From: Bradyrhizobium sp. SRL28
GTDB taxonomy: Bacteria; Pseudomonadota; Alphaproteobacteria; Rhizobiales; Xanthobacteraceae
Direction: 5' to 3'
Assembly: GCF_018596315.1 (NCBI RefSeq)
Contig: NZ_JAHEAG010000003.1
Span: 496,001 to 560,000, forward strand
DNA: 64,000 nt
Position 1 is the stretch's first letter, and the number at the start of each line of letters is the position of its first letter. The position numbers and the translations under genes are program-made. Of this stretch, positions 16,496 through 24,858 are shown piece after piece. The notes under the pieces are model-generated. The model was not told the DNA's origin and did not search any database. It worked only from the letters and a program-made list of their open reading frames with translations.

Positions 16496-16601
16496 TCGTC
16501 ATGCCCCGCGAAGGCGGGGCATCCAATACGCCGCGGCTTCTCGGCTCAAGCACGGGCGTCTCTGGAATACTGGGTCACCCGCATTCGCGGGTGACGACAA
16601 C
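16496..16601. repeat. intergenic palindromic repeat (GTCGTCATGCCCCGCG ... GGTGACGAC)
   Basis: It opens with GTCGTCATGCCCCGCGAAGG, has the hairpin GCCCCGCGAAGGCGGGGC, then a second hairpin GTCACCCGCATTCGCGGGTGAC at its end. Lies directly after the family E repeat and before a family A repeat. No gene. Confidence 0.6.
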
Positions 16602-16640
16602 CGACTAGCTGTTTGACATTCGAATCCGACATCGCAGCCG

Positions 16641-16733
16641 CGTCATTGCGAGGAGCGATAGCGACGAAGCAATCCATGGCTGCAACGCCGAATACTCGGA
16701 GAGATGGATTGCTTCGCTTCGCTCGCAATGACG
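16641..16733. repeat. intergenic palindromic repeat, family A
   Basis: The inverted ends are CGTCATTGCGAGGAGCGATA and CGCAATGACG; inner GACGAAGCAATCCATGG and GATGGATTGCTTCGC pair. Third copy of the family in this window. Confidence 0.8.
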
Positions 16734-16790
16734 GTGGAGAAAGCGTTCAGGGCTGTTTGAAATTCGAATCAAGAATGCAGCACACTCATT

Positions 16791-16924
16791 GTCGTCCCTG
16801 CGAACGCAGGGACCCATACCGCGTGATCTGTCGATAAGGCAGTATGGCAGACGCCTTTCGCAAAACTTCCGCCGGTGGTTATGGGCCCTGCTCCCGTGCG
16901 CAATTGCGCACTAGGCAGGGACGG
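16791..16924. repeat. intergenic palindromic repeat, family D (GTCGTCCCTGCGAACGCAGG ... GGCAGGGACG)
   Basis: The left end has the hairpin CCCTGCGAACGCAGGG, the right end GTGCGCAATTGCGCACTAGG followed by CAGGGACG, complementary to the left end. Related copies are at 46720-46863 and, shorter, 48330-48361. It ends 27 bp before the stop of the small gene at 16952-17134. Confidence 0.7.
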
Positions 16925-16951
16925 CAGCGAGAATGCAGCGACGCCGCCCCC

Positions 16952-17134
16952 TCACCCCGACCGGCGGTTGCTCGTGTTCTGCGTCATGTTGCCGTGCTCG
17001 GCCTGTTCGCGGATGTTGTTCTTCTCGTCGTCGCGATGGCCCTTGGTGGTGTCGAGGGGAACGCTGGGCGCGCTGCCGGGACCCTTGTGGCTCTGGTTTT
17101 CCTGGGGGATAGGAGGTGGAGTTTTGGTCATCAT
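16952..17134 (-). CDS. small hydrophilic conserved hypothetical protein (60 aa)
   Basis: A 60-residue protein, MMTKTPPPIPQENQSHKGPG then SAPSVPLDTTKGHRDDEKNN and NIREQAEHGNMTQNTSNRR, lacking any hydrophobic core and therefore probably disordered. I recall similar Pro/Asn/Gln-rich short proteins in Bradyrhizobium. The ATG at 17134 has GGAGA about 4 nt upstream, which fixes the start; the frame is open upstream but has no site there. Function unknown. Confidence 0.6.
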   Translation of the reverse strand: MMTKTPPPIPQENQSHKGPGSAPSVPLDTTKGHRDDEKNNIREQAEHGNMTQNTSNRRSG

Positions 17135-17611
17135 GGTCTCCGTTATCAACGGAACAAGACAACGGTCGCCGTGGCGGGATCGTTCCCTGGAACGTCGGCA
17201 TGCAACGGCGGCATGCATTGTCGCCGGCCGCGAAGGCCGGTTCAGTGTGGTTGCTGTGGCTACAATGGGAGACCCTCTTGAAGGTAATCGGCGCGGTCAG
17301 CCTGCTGGCACCCATAAGAAGAAGGCAAGGCTCGTGATCGACCTGCAAACCAGCAAGGCCGTGCCGGAAGCGGAATTCGGCAGGCCGTAACGCGCGCCGC
17401 TATATGGACCGACGGGCCGGTGATCGTCGTTCGAGGGCCGGAGGCCAAGTGTCGCAACCGGCGGCTTGAACCTTCTTCGCGGCGGCCGCGTCAAAATACC
17501 TTCAGAAACATACTTTCAGAAACTTTAAATCCTTTTGCTGATTGATAGCTCCGCCGTTCCGTTCACAATGGGTCTGGCAAGAGCCGGGTCGAGCACAGGT
17601 AGGATGGGCGA
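17135..17611. other. intergenic region without a supported gene
   Basis: Between the small protein gene and the NTF2-like gene I see no convincing frame. A 41-codon frame at 17265-17390 (plus) starts with ATG but has no good ribosome site. At 17495-17530 the motif TTCAGAAAC occurs twice, 10 bp apart, in an AT-richer stretch that could hold the promoter of the 17612 gene. Confidence 0.4.
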
Positions 17612-18061
17612 ATGACCGAGGGATCAAATCGCCAGCACGTGCTGGATTTCCTCAACGTCCTGTATTCCGGCGACGTCGAAGCCGCCGTGGAGCGCTGCAC
17701 CGACGACGTCGAATTCCTCGCCAATGCCCCGATCGATATCCTGCCCCATATGGGCCACCGCCGCGGCAAGGCTGAAATGCGCGCGATGTGGAATGCGGTG
17801 CGCGCCCGCTATTCCGAGCTGCGCTGCGAGGTGCCGATGCTGGTCACCGAGGACGACAAGGCCGCCGCCTTCATCCGCGTGTTCTTCCGCAAGACCATCA
17901 ACCAGCGCATGGTGCAGTTCGATATCGCCGGCTTCTACACGCTGCGCGACGGCAAGATCAGCCATATCAGGGAAATCATCGACACCTTCGATCTGGTCCA
18001 GCAACTGCTCGAGCGCGATATCGCCGCGATCCTGACCGGCAGGCGGCCGGACCCGATCTAG
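17612..18061 (+). CDS. NTF2-like / SnoaL-like ketosteroid isomerase-related protein
   Basis: A 149-residue protein of the NTF2-like cone fold: an opening helix pair (HVLDFLNVLYSGDVEAAVER), a DDVEFLANAPIDILPHMGHR segment and final strands (QFDIAGFYTLRDGKISHIRE then IIDTFDLVQQLLER). Family members are isomerases, dehydratases or ligand-binding proteins, so no reaction can be assigned. A paralogue with the same ending (VDTFDLVEQ) lies at 18671-19105, with a small membrane protein between. ATG start. Probably cytoplasmic. Confidence 0.8.
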   Translation: MTEGSNRQHVLDFLNVLYSGDVEAAVERCTDDVEFLANAPIDILPHMGHRRGKAEMRAMWNAVRARYSELRCEVPMLVTEDDKAAAFIRVFFRKTINQRMVQFDIAGFYTLRDGKISHIREIIDTFDLVQQLLERDIAAILTGRRPDPI

Positions 18062-18228
18062 CGATTACGGACTCCGTCATTCCGAGATGCGCCGCGGAGC
18101 AGACCCCTCGGATGCGCAATCGCACATCTGAGGTGCACGCCAACGCGCCGCTTATTTTCCGCGCACCATTGAACCTCGTTGCGCCGGCCGTGACACACCA
18201 CAAGGCTGTTTCCGTACACGAAGAACCT

Positions 18229-18495
18229 ATGAAGATCGCTTTGCTGGCCTTGCTTGGTTTGGCGTTGGGGGCGCTGGGGGGCGCGGCACTGGGCATCGGG
18301 GCAGGCCTCGCCTGGGTGGAAATCTTCAAAACCACGAGTTTTGAAGGCTATAGCGGGATGCTGGTGTTCTTCACCTTCATGCCGCTGGGGGCCGCGATCG
18401 GCGGCATCGGCGGCGCCCTGCTGTTCGGCATCATCGCCATTCGCGACGCCGAAATCGCCATCGAACGCGAGCCGGTGCGCCGCCCCGAGCGCTAA
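18229..18495 (+). CDS. small membrane protein with two transmembrane segments (88 aa)
   Basis: An 88-residue protein with a Gly/Ala/Leu-rich first helix (LLALLGLALGALGGAALGIG) that could also be an uncleaved signal, and a second helix (FMPLGAAIGGIGGALLFGII) with glycine-zipper spacing. The C-terminus is charged. ATG at 18229 has only a weak GAAGAA upstream. It lies between two NTF2-like genes. Function unknown. Confidence 0.6.
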   Translation: MKIALLALLGLALGALGGAALGIGAGLAWVEIFKTTSFEGYSGMLVFFTFMPLGAAIGGIGGALLFGIIAIRDAEIAIEREPVRRPER

Positions 18496-18670
18496 ATCCG
18501 GCAGAATCACCGCATTTGTGCAATGCAAAAACGGCAATTGTATTTCGGCCAAACTGTTCTATTTCTGGCTGCAACAGTGAAGTTCGGCATTTCGGCCCGG
18601 CGTCGATGAAGACGCCCCCTTTGGGCGCGATTGCCGCTTATTAAAATCCAGTTTCAAGGACCAAACCAAA

Positions 18671-19105
18671 ATGACAGAGCATAGTCTCTGGCGTTTTTCG
18701 CGCGCGTTGCATCGTGCGATCAATGAACGCCAGCCCGCCGATCTCGAAGCCCTGCTCGACGAGGACGTCGACTGGGCGATCTATGGACCGATCGACATGT
18801 ATCCGTTCTTCGGCTCGCGCCGCGGCAAGGCAGCCGTGATCGATGTCATCAGGCAGATCGCCGACAACTTCCGCGTCCACCGCTTCGACCGCGAATCGAT
18901 CATGCTGGGGGTGGATTCGGCCGCATCGATGATGCGCTATTCGCTGACCGCGCTGGATTCGAACAAGCCGATCTCCTTGCGGATCGCCCATTTCGCCCAG
19001 TTCAGGGCCGGCCGCCTGACCAACTTCCGCGTGCTGGTCGACACCTTCGATCTGGTCGAGCAGACCGTGGGCTATCCGATTCACCTGCCGCGGATGGCGG
19101 TTTAG
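18671..19105 (+). CDS. NTF2-like / SnoaL-like protein (paralogue of the 17612 gene)
   Basis: A 144-residue NTF2-like fold: opening helices (RFSRALHRAINERQPADLEA), then DVDWAIYGPIDMYPFFGSRR, which parallels the equivalent stretch of the gene at 17612, and the shared ending FRVLVDTFDLVEQ. The aspartate in DVDW and the PIDMYP/PIDILP correspondence point to a common pocket. Divergence from the paralogue is large, so this is an old duplication. ATG at 18671 preceded by CAAGGA about 13 nt away. Reaction unknown. Confidence 0.78.
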   Translation: MTEHSLWRFSRALHRAINERQPADLEALLDEDVDWAIYGPIDMYPFFGSRRGKAAVIDVIRQIADNFRVHRFDRESIMLGVDSAASMMRYSLTALDSNKPISLRIAHFAQFRAGRLTNFRVLVDTFDLVEQTVGYPIHLPRMAV

Positions 19106-19183
19106 GCGCGTCATCATTACACCCGCCATAATTTCGCAACAGAGCGAACGCATTCTGGGCGCGACTTGGAATGCGGGCGGGCA

Positions 19184-20098
19184 ATGATTCCCAAAATGCG
19201 ATTTGGCTGGGCGCGGCTGCCAATGCTGGTGGCCGGCGTCAGTGTAGTTTCGATGCTGGCGGCAGCGGCACAAACACCGCCGGCGGACGACGATCCGGAC
19301 ACGCCTGAGGCGGAAGAGACCGAGGCGGCTCCCGACGTCAACGACGTCGACATCATGAAGGACATCGACGTCAGCAAGCTCGACTGGAGCCTGCTCAATG
19401 TCGATGCGTCGACCCTGACCTTTCAGGCGCCGAAGGGAGGCAGCTCGTCGAAAGCCGCTGCCAGCGTTGATGCCGCGTGGTCCGCCAATGAAAGGGCGAA
19501 CGGCACCTCTGCGGTGTCGATCAAGCAATCCATCACGCCGTTCTGGGATACCCGCATCGGCGCCGACATGACGGTCGCGCGGCAGGGCACGGCGACGACG
19601 TCCGAGCAGCTCTCGGAAAAACTCGCCAATGGCGGCAGCCTGCCGCAATCGTCCGGCACGGCCTGGGCTGCGATCACGGCCCCCGGCGTCGCCTCGATTT
19701 GGGACAAGACCTCCGTCGAAGCCCGCGTCGATCCTGGATCCGAGCAGAGCAGGCTCGGCACCTCCCTGAGCAAATCGCTGCCGCTCAGCGAGCAGTATTC
19801 GGTGACCCTGAAGAACGACTACAACCTGATCCAGCAGGGCATCGTGCCGGTGCCCGGCATCGTCAGCCATCCGGCGCGCAGCTACGAGACCGACCAGTCG
19901 GCGAGGCTCAGCATCACCGACACTGGCACCAGCTTGATCGCCGGCCAGACCCTGTCGACCTCGGACGATAAATGGCTGCGCAAGGTCGGCGCCGAGCAGA
20001 AGCTGTTCGACGGCGTCACAATCTCGGGCTCGATCGGCGAAACGCCTTCCGGCGCCGCCAGCAAAAGCCTCACCGCGGGGTTCAAACGTAGCTGGTAG
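19184..20098 (+). CDS. secreted or outer-membrane protein of unknown family (304 aa)
   Basis: A 304-residue protein with a signal peptide (MRFGWARLPMLVAGVSVVSM, then LAAAAQTPP; cleavage probably after AAAAQ or nearby). An acidic linker (PADDDPDTPEAEETEAAPDV) follows. The rest has short alternating strands (SVTLKNDYNLIQQ, ARLSITDTGTSLIAGQTL, LTAGFKRSW) and ends in Trp, as outer-membrane barrels often end in an aromatic residue. I chose the ATG at 19184 over a TTG at 19166. Promising as a small beta-barrel, but I cannot name the family. Confidence 0.62.
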   Translation: MIPKMRFGWARLPMLVAGVSVVSMLAAAAQTPPADDDPDTPEAEETEAAPDVNDVDIMKDIDVSKLDWSLLNVDASTLTFQAPKGGSSSKAAASVDAAWSANERANGTSAVSIKQSITPFWDTRIGADMTVARQGTATTSEQLSEKLANGGSLPQSSGTAWAAITAPGVASIWDKTSVEARVDPGSEQSRLGTSLSKSLPLSEQYSVTLKNDYNLIQQGIVPVPGIVSHPARSYETDQSARLSITDTGTSLIAGQTLSTSDDKWLRKVGAEQKLFDGVTISGSIGETPSGAASKSLTAGFKRSW

Positions 20099-20281
20099 AG
20101 GCCGGAAATCGTCCCGATTTGACGCAGTTTGCCGGCCCCAAAGCGCCGCCCCAGAGAATGATCAACCATTGCCGCATATTGGACAAGATGCGGCCAAAAT
20201 CGGCAGTGCAGATGGGAACACTCCACTTCGTCGTGCGGGGGACGTCCGCGCTCGCCTGAAAGCGAAACAGAGGAATTGCCG

Positions 20282-20698
20282 ATGAACGCCACCATTCGCC
20301 CCGAACAGATTGATGAGACCCCGGAGGTCGACAACGATCTCGCCGCCGTATCCGAAGTCGAAGCCGGCATCCGCGATTTCGTTCGCAACGACATCGCCTA
20401 CCTGCGCCGTCCCGCAGTGGCCCCGGACACCGCGCCGCTCGACGCGAACGCGGAAGCCACCGTCAACAATGTCAATTCGCTGATCCAGCGCGTCGCCGGC
20501 ACTTCGCTGGCGGAAATCGAGAAGCTGATTTCCGAACTCGAAAGCCTCCGCGACCTCCTGCATGCCGAAGGCCAGCGCGTCCAGCGCGAGATCTCGGGCT
20601 ATGCCCAGCTCAGCCAGGCCGCGATGAAGTCGACGCGCATGATCTCCGACAACGTCACGCAGTGGAAGCGCGCTGCCGACGGCCTGCGCAACAGCTGA
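20282..20698 (+). CDS. conserved hypothetical coiled-coil protein (138 aa)
   Basis: A 138-residue soluble protein whose middle and C-terminal half (TVNNVNSLIQRVAGTSLAEI, EKLISELESLRDLLHAEGQR and VQREISGYAQLSQAAMKSTR) are strongly helical with heptad-like Leu/Ile. The N-terminus is acidic. ATG at 20282 with AGAGGA 7 nt upstream. Nothing suggests an enzyme. It is the kind of short helical protein common in Rhizobiales; function unknown. Confidence 0.68.
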   Translation: MNATIRPEQIDETPEVDNDLAAVSEVEAGIRDFVRNDIAYLRRPAVAPDTAPLDANAEATVNNVNSLIQRVAGTSLAEIEKLISELESLRDLLHAEGQRVQREISGYAQLSQAAMKSTRMISDNVTQWKRAADGLRNS

Positions 20699-20855
20699 TC
20701 CCGATCGTTGCAAAAATCTAACACTCCGCCGTGTTCCGTACAGGAGCGCGGCGGTTTTGTTTGGCAGGACTCGATCAGAATTCTATAAGCACGATGCGTC
20801 CAAAGACGGATGTCGTCACGCGGCGGCAGTCACCTTTTTCAAGGACACATCGGCG

Positions 20856-20993
20856 ATGCAGAACGTTCAGCCAGACAACATGGATTCAATGCCGCTGCGG
20901 CAATCGTCGCATAGCGTGGGCACGATCGTGATCCGCTTCGTCGGACTGCTGACGTTTGCCGTCGTGGCAATGACGCTGATCTGGAGCCGCTGA
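20856..20993 (+). CDS. single-pass small membrane protein (45 aa)
   Basis: A 45-residue protein with a polar N-terminal third (MQNVQPDNMDSMPLRQSSHS) and one transmembrane helix (VIRFVGLLTFAVVAMTLIW) ending in SR. AAGGA lies 10 nt before the ATG. A convergent 47-residue single-pass protein follows at 21029-21172. Small size makes it uncertain, but the helix is clear. Confidence 0.5.
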   Translation: MQNVQPDNMDSMPLRQSSHSVGTIVIRFVGLLTFAVVAMTLIWSR

Positions 20994-21028
20994 ACTTTCT
21001 TCAGCGCTCATGGCTATCCGATCCGCAA

Positions 21029-21172
21029 TTACTGGCGGATGAAGGCGGTGTCCTCGATCGTGTAGACACCATCGGCATAGGATTTCACCACCATGCCGGC
21101 GGTCAGCATCACCGCCAGCGTGACGGTTGCGAAGACAAAGCCGACGAATTTCAGGCTGCCGCGATCTGCCAT
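21029..21172 (-). CDS. single-pass small membrane protein (47 aa)
   Basis: Translated from the minus strand: ATG GCA GAT CGC gives MADRGSLKFVGFVFATVTLA, then VMLTAGMVVKSYADGVYTIE and DTAFIRQ before TAA. It has one transmembrane helix (FVGFVFATVTLAVMLTAGMV) and a short polar outside tail. GAGGGG lies 6 nt upstream of the ATG, a strong ribosome site. Codon third positions are GC-rich as in neighbouring genes. Function unknown; a role as a regulator or subunit of a membrane complex would fit its size. Confidence 0.62.
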   Translation of the reverse strand: MADRGSLKFVGFVFATVTLAVMLTAGMVVKSYADGVYTIEDTAFIRQ

Positions 21173-21317
21173 AATCATCCCCTCGGTACTTCCCTGAGAC
21201 GCATTTGGCAGGCAGAAAGTTCAAATTGCGTTAGCAAAAAATCCGTTCCGTGGAGTCATGGATTACGAGGAGCTAACGGCACAATTCGCTAACCATGTTC
21301 CGGCCCCGCCCCCGCGC

Positions 21318-21405
21318 CCATTGGCCGGGTGTAACCCGGCCATCCACGGCTTGCTTCCGCTGCTGTTAAGACGTGGATGCCCGGCATAAAGCCGGGAATG
21401 ACGCG
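21318..21405. repeat. intergenic palindromic repeat, family G (CCGGCCATCCACG ... AAGCCGGGAATGACG)
   Basis: It contains CCCGGCCATCCACGGCTTGC and later AAGACGTGGATGCCCGGCAT followed by AAAGCCGGGAATGACG. The segments GGCCATCCACG and CGTGGATGCCCGG pair across a 20-nt loop. A relative lies at 48605-48683. It separates the small membrane protein gene from the MaoC genes. Confidence 0.6.
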
Positions 21406-21422
21406 GTGAGAGCAGGCTTCCC

Positions 21423-21902
21423 TCAACCCGCCTTCCGTCGCGGCACGAAGGCGGTCGCGAGGAACGAATACGCCACTTCGCCGCGCTGGTTGATGCCGGT
21501 ATTGCGGGCCTGCAGGATGCCCCATTCGGGACGCTTCTCCGAGGTCCGCTTGGTTTCAACTACACTGGAAAAGCTGATGGTGTCGCCGGCCAACACCGGC
21601 CTGATCCAGCGCAGTTCACGAAAGCCCGGCGAGGGCCCCCACACCGCGACCTCTTCGCCGCGTGCGACAGCCTCCGCCGTCAAGCGCTTGCCGTCGGCGA
21701 CCAGGAGCTTCATGCAGACCGCCGCGACGTGCCAGCCCGATGCAGCCAGTCCCCCGAACAGGGATTTGCGTCCTTCCTCCTCATCGAGGTGAAAGCGCTG
21801 CGGATCGAATTGCGCGGCAAACTTCTTGATGTCGTCGGCAGTGAAGGTGAACGAGCCGAACTCGCGCTGCGCGCCGATCTCGATGTCCTCGAAGAAACGC
21901 AT
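21423..21902 (-). CDS. MaoC-like dehydratase (hot-dog fold), second gene of a pair
   Basis: A 159-residue single hot-dog domain protein. FFEDIEIGAQREFGSFTFTA is the standard MaoC opening and DIKKFAAQFDPQRFHLDEEE contains the hydratase motif with catalytic Asp and His (FDPQRFHLDE). LFGGLAASGWHVAA supplies the helix that buries in the fold. The ATG at 21902 is 2 nt from the stop of the upstream MaoC gene, so the two are coupled. MaoC proteins hydrate enoyl-CoAs; a pair may act as a heterodimer or heterotetramer. Substrate unknown. Confidence 0.82.
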   Translation of the reverse strand: MRFFEDIEIGAQREFGSFTFTADDIKKFAAQFDPQRFHLDEEEGRKSLFGGLAASGWHVAAVCMKLLVADGKRLTAEAVARGEEVAVWGPSPGFRELRWIRPVLAGDTISFSSVVETKRTSEKRPEWGILQARNTGINQRGEVAYSFLATAFVPRRKAG

Positions 21903-21904
21903 CG

Positions 21905-22366
21905 CTATTCCGCTCCCGCCTCGGCACGCCGGCGCACGATGATCGGCGACTCCATCTCGCACAGCACCACGCCAGCCGCGTTGCGGATCATCCCCTTGAA
22001 GGTCACGATGCCGGTTTCGGGACGGCTCTTCGAAATTCTGGCCTCCGCGACGTCGACATGCAGCGTCAGGTCGTCGCCCGGGCGGAGCGGCGCCAGCCAG
22101 CGCATCTCGTTGACGCCGGGCGAACCCATTGACGCCGTGCGGCCGATAAAGCCGTCAAACAGCATCCGCATCATGATCGAGCCGAGATGCCAACCCGAAC
22201 CGGACAGCCCCTTCAGCATCGACGCATTGGCGGCGGCCTCGTCCAGATGCATCGGCTGCGGGTCGAATTCGGCGGCAAAGGCCAAAATCTCCTCGCGAGT
22301 CACGTGGCGCGGTCCGAACGTGCCGAAATGGCCGGGCGTGAAGTCTTCAAAGGTCAGTGTCATCAT
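21905..22366 (-). CDS. MaoC-like dehydratase (hot-dog fold), first gene of a pair
   Basis: A 153-residue MaoC protein: LTFEDFTPGHFGTFGPRHVT, ILAFAAEFDPQPMHLDEAAA (catalytic Asp and His in FDPQPMHLDE) and LKGLSGSGWHLGSIMMRM. Both members of the pair keep the catalytic dyad. Two consecutive ATGs (22366, 22363) are possible starts. Similar length and matching motif order show that the two genes arose by duplication; sequence outside the motifs has diverged strongly. Confidence 0.82.
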   Translation of the reverse strand: MMTLTFEDFTPGHFGTFGPRHVTREEILAFAAEFDPQPMHLDEAAANASMLKGLSGSGWHLGSIMMRMLFDGFIGRTASMGSPGVNEMRWLAPLRPGDDLTLHVDVAEARISKSRPETGIVTFKGMIRNAAGVVLCEMESPIIVRRRAEAGAE

Positions 22367-22572
22367 CGATCGAGGATAAGGATTGGGGATTGGTTGTGGA
22401 GAAGCCTGAATGTGGCCGTTATTTGCGGCAATCTCAACCCGTCCACCCGCATGGCTCGTTCGCCAGAGGCGAGTACCGTTCCCGGCGCTCACCCCTGACT
22501 TGCCCGAAGCAATTTTCGGGGCTAGCCCTGTGCCATCTGGGACCAGGTTTTTGACTCGCCGGAGAACCATCG

Positions 22573-22866
22573 ATGCTCGATTTTCAGGATCTGTTTCAGT
22601 GGGACCGCTTCATCACGCCCACGATCATCAAGACCTTCTACTGGCTGGTCATCGGCTTGATCGTGCTGTTCGGCCTGTCCGGGATATTCTCGGCACTTGC
22701 CGCGATGGCGATCAGCCCGTTCGGCGGATTCATCCTGCTGCTGTCCTCGATCGCCGGTGTCGTGGTCGGCGTGGTGTTTTCGCGCATCGCCGCGGAATTC
22801 ATCCTGATCGTCTTCCGCATCAACGAGCATCTCGGCGCGATCCGGGATCAGGGGCAGATGCGGTAA
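22573..22866 (+). CDS. DUF4282 domain-containing membrane protein (97 aa)
   Basis: A 97-residue membrane protein with an amphipathic start (MLDFQDLFQWDRFITPTIIK) and two hydrophobic helices (TFYWLVIGLIVLFGLSGIFS, GFILLLSSIAGVVVGVVFSR), followed by the conserved RIAAEFILIVFRINEHLGAI. This matches the DUF4282 family as I know it. Function unknown. A palindromic repeat follows. Confidence 0.78.
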   Translation: MLDFQDLFQWDRFITPTIIKTFYWLVIGLIVLFGLSGIFSALAAMAISPFGGFILLLSSIAGVVVGVVFSRIAAEFILIVFRINEHLGAIRDQGQMR

Positions 22867-22879
22867 TCACGCCGGAATC

Positions 22880-22965
22880 GTAGGGTGGGCAAAGCGCAGC
22901 GTGCCCACCATTCCCGTACGATCGTTGAAGGATGGTGGGCACGGCGCAAATGCGCCTTTGCCAAC
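22880..22965. repeat. intergenic palindromic repeat, family B (GTAGGGTGGGCAAAGCG ...)
   Basis: It starts with GTAGGGTGGGCAAAGCGCAG and CGTGCCCACCATT, and returns as GATGGTGGGCACGGCGC. It ends less perfectly (CCTTTGCCAACCC) than the copies at 33237-33322 and 47720-47803. It lies between convergent genes and could fold in either transcript. Confidence 0.75.
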
Positions 22966-22998
22966 CCCACGGGGTCCGCATCCGCGGCACCCGGTATC

Positions 22999-24096
22999 TC
23001 AGGTATTAAACCTGAAATGCATCACGTCGCCGTCGGCGACGACATATTCCTTGCCTTCCAGCCGCAGCTTGCCGGCGTCGCGGGCGCCGGCTTCGCCGTT
23101 CAGCGCGACGTAATCGGCATAGGCGATGGTCTCAGCCCGGATAAAGCCCTTCTCGAAATCAGTATGGATCACGCCGGCCGACGCGGGCGCCTTGGTGCCG
23201 CGGTGGATGGTCCAGGCGCGGGCCTCCTTCGGGCCGACGGTAAAATAGGTGATGAGGTCGAGCAGCTGGTAGCCGGCGCGGATCAGGCGGTCGAGGCCGG
23301 CCTCTTCGAGACCCAGCGTCTCCAAAAACTCGGCGCGCTCCTCGCGTGACAGGGTTGCGATCTCGGATTCGATTTTGGCCGAGATCACTACCGCGACCGC
23401 GCCTTCCTTCTTGGCGTGCTCGAACACCTGGTTTGAGAAGCTGTTGCCGTCCTTGGCCGACCCTTCCTCGACGTTGCAGACATAGAGCACCGGCTTCGAC
23501 GTCAGCAGGCCGAGCATATTGAACGCGCGCTCTTCCTCCGGCTTGCGCTCCAGAAACCGCGCCGGCTTGCCGTCGCGCAGCAACACCAGCGCGCGGTTGA
23601 CGAGATCGAGCGCCTCCTTGGCGTCCTTGTCGTTGCCCTTGGCCTTCTTGGCGAGGTTGTCGACGCGCTTTTCCAGGCTGTCGAGGTCGGCAAGCATCAG
23701 CTCGGTTTCGATGGTCTCGATGTCGGCCAATGGGGCGATCTTGCCTTCGACATGGGTGATGTCGGAGTCTTCGAAACACCGCACCACATGCGCCACCGCA
23801 TCGACCTCGCGGATGGTGGCGAGGAACTGATTGCCGAGGCCTTCGCCCTTGGAGGCGCCGCGGACGAGGCCCGCGATATCGACGAAGGTCAGTCGCGTGG
23901 GGATGATCTGCGCCGACTTTGCGATGTCGGACAGCTTGTCGAGCCTGGGATCAGGCACGGCGACCTCGCCGACATTCGGCTCGATGGTGCAGAACGGATA
24001 ATTCGCCGCCTGCGCCGCTGCCGTCTCGGTCAGCGCGTTGAACAGCGTCGACTTGCCGACATTGGGCAGGCCGACGATACCGCATTTGAATCCCAT
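22999..24096 (-). CDS. ychF: redox-regulated ATPase YchF
   Basis: A 365-residue Obg-family P-loop protein that prefers ATP and binds ribosomes. G1 is [14 protein letters not shown], the switch II region is [20 protein letters not shown], and the domain has the coiled-coil insertion and the C-terminal TGS domain ([20 protein letters not shown] ... [10 protein letters not shown]). The catalytic glycine-hydrophobic replacement after DxAG is as in YchF. Length is normal. Follows pth and rplY on the same strand, separated from pth by a repeat. Confidence 0.96.
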   Translation of the reverse strand: MGFKCGIVGLPNVGKSTLFNALTETAAAQAANYPFCTIEPNVGEVAVPDPRLDKLSDIAKSAQIIPTRLTFVDIAGLVRGASKGEGLGNQFLATIREVDAVAHVVRCFEDSDITHVEGKIAPLADIETIETELMLADLDSLEKRVDNLAKKAKGNDKDAKEALDLVNRALVLLRDGKPARFLERKPEEERAFNMLGLLTSKPVLYVCNVEEGSAKDGNSFSNQVFEHAKKEGAVAVVISAKIESEIATLSREERAEFLETLGLEEAGLDRLIRAGYQLLDLITYFTVGPKEARAWTIHRGTKAPASAGVIHTDFEKGFIRAETIAYADYVALNGEAGARDAGKLRLEGKEYVVADGDVMHFRFNT

Positions 24097-24146
24097 CTCA
24101 GCTTCCGATCTTTCGTGCGAACCCGCAGCACGTGAATTGATGTGAG

Positions 24147-24225
24147 GTCGTCATACGCGGGCTTGACCCGCGTATCCATCTTTCTTGAGATGATGGGTCG
24201 CCGGATCAAGTCCGGCGATGACGAG
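24147..24225. repeat. intergenic palindromic repeat, family F (GTCGTCATACGCGGG ... GATGACGA)
   Basis: Hairpins GCGGGCTTGACCCGC and TCGCCGGATCAAGTCCGGCGA sit on either side of a short spacer. The outer ends GTCGTCAT and ATGACGA pair. It lies between pth and ychF, so both genes need not share one transcript. Confidence 0.65.
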
Positions 24226-24231
24226 GTGAGC

Positions 24232-24837
24232 TCATTGCCCGCCATTCTCGTCCTTGTCGAAAAATCCCTTGGCCTGCAGCGTCAGATGCACCTTGTTCTG
24301 GAACGTCGAGTCCTTGCCCGTCGCCAGCAGCCCGGCATTTTCGGCCACCGCCTCGCACAGCGCTTCCACCCACGGCCGGTCGCTCTTCGCAAAATCCGAC
24401 AGCACGTGGCTGTGCACCAGCTCCTTGACGCCGGGATGACCGATCCCGAGCCGCACCCGGCGATAGTCATTGCCGATATGCGAAGAGATCGAGCGCAGCC
24501 CGTTGTGGCCGGCAATGCCGCCGCCGATCTTGACGCGCACCTTCGCCGCCGGCAGTTCGAGTTCGTCCTGAAACACGGTGATGTCGCCAGCGGACAGTTT
24601 GAAGAAGTTCGCGGCTTCCTGAACCGCGCGCCCGGACTCGTTCATGTAGGTAGTCGGCCGCAGCAGAACGACCTTCTCGCGATCGAGCGAGCCTTCGGAA
24701 GTCTCGCCCTGAAAGCGGCGGCGCCACGGTGCGAAACCATGACGCCGCGCGATTTCATCGACGGCCATGAACCCAATGTTGTGCCGGTTGTTCGCGTATT
24801 TCGAACCGGGGTTACCTAGACCGACAAACAGGCGCAT
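24232..24837 (-). CDS. pth: peptidyl-tRNA hydrolase
   Basis: Releases tRNA from prematurely ended peptidyl-tRNA. The 201-residue protein begins [20 protein letters not shown], with catalytic His19 (E. coli His20) and Asn9 of the active site; [29 protein letters not shown] and [20 protein letters not shown] carry the remaining conserved residues. Length is typical. It follows rplY by 21 nt on the same strand, the usual gene order in alphaproteobacteria. Confidence 0.97.
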   Translation of the reverse strand: MRLFVGLGNPGSKYANNRHNIGFMAVDEIARRHGFAPWRRRFQGETSEGSLDREKVVLLRPTTYMNESGRAVQEAANFFKLSAGDITVFQDELELPAAKVRVKIGGGIAGHNGLRSISSHIGNDYRRVRLGIGHPGVKELVHSHVLSDFAKSDRPWVEALCEAVAENAGLLATGKDSTFQNKVHLTLQAKGFFDKDENGGQ

Positions 24838-24858
24838 GACGCGGCATCCTGCCGCTGT

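Noticed and set aside
15668..16616. Several frames of 60-130 codons between the small membrane gene and the repeats
   Set aside because: They lie in palindromic repeats and the composite element; the encoded Arg/Ser/Pro-rich chains are typical of mis-annotated repeats.
17265..17390. Plus-strand frame of 41 codons (MGDPLEGN ...)
   Set aside because: No good ribosome site and no recognisable similarity; its VIDLQTSKA piece loosely resembles part of ABC binding proteins but is too short.
18641..19870. Minus-strand frame of 409 codons across the NTF2-like and outer-membrane-like genes
   Set aside because: Crosses two well-supported plus-strand genes and their gap; no domain.
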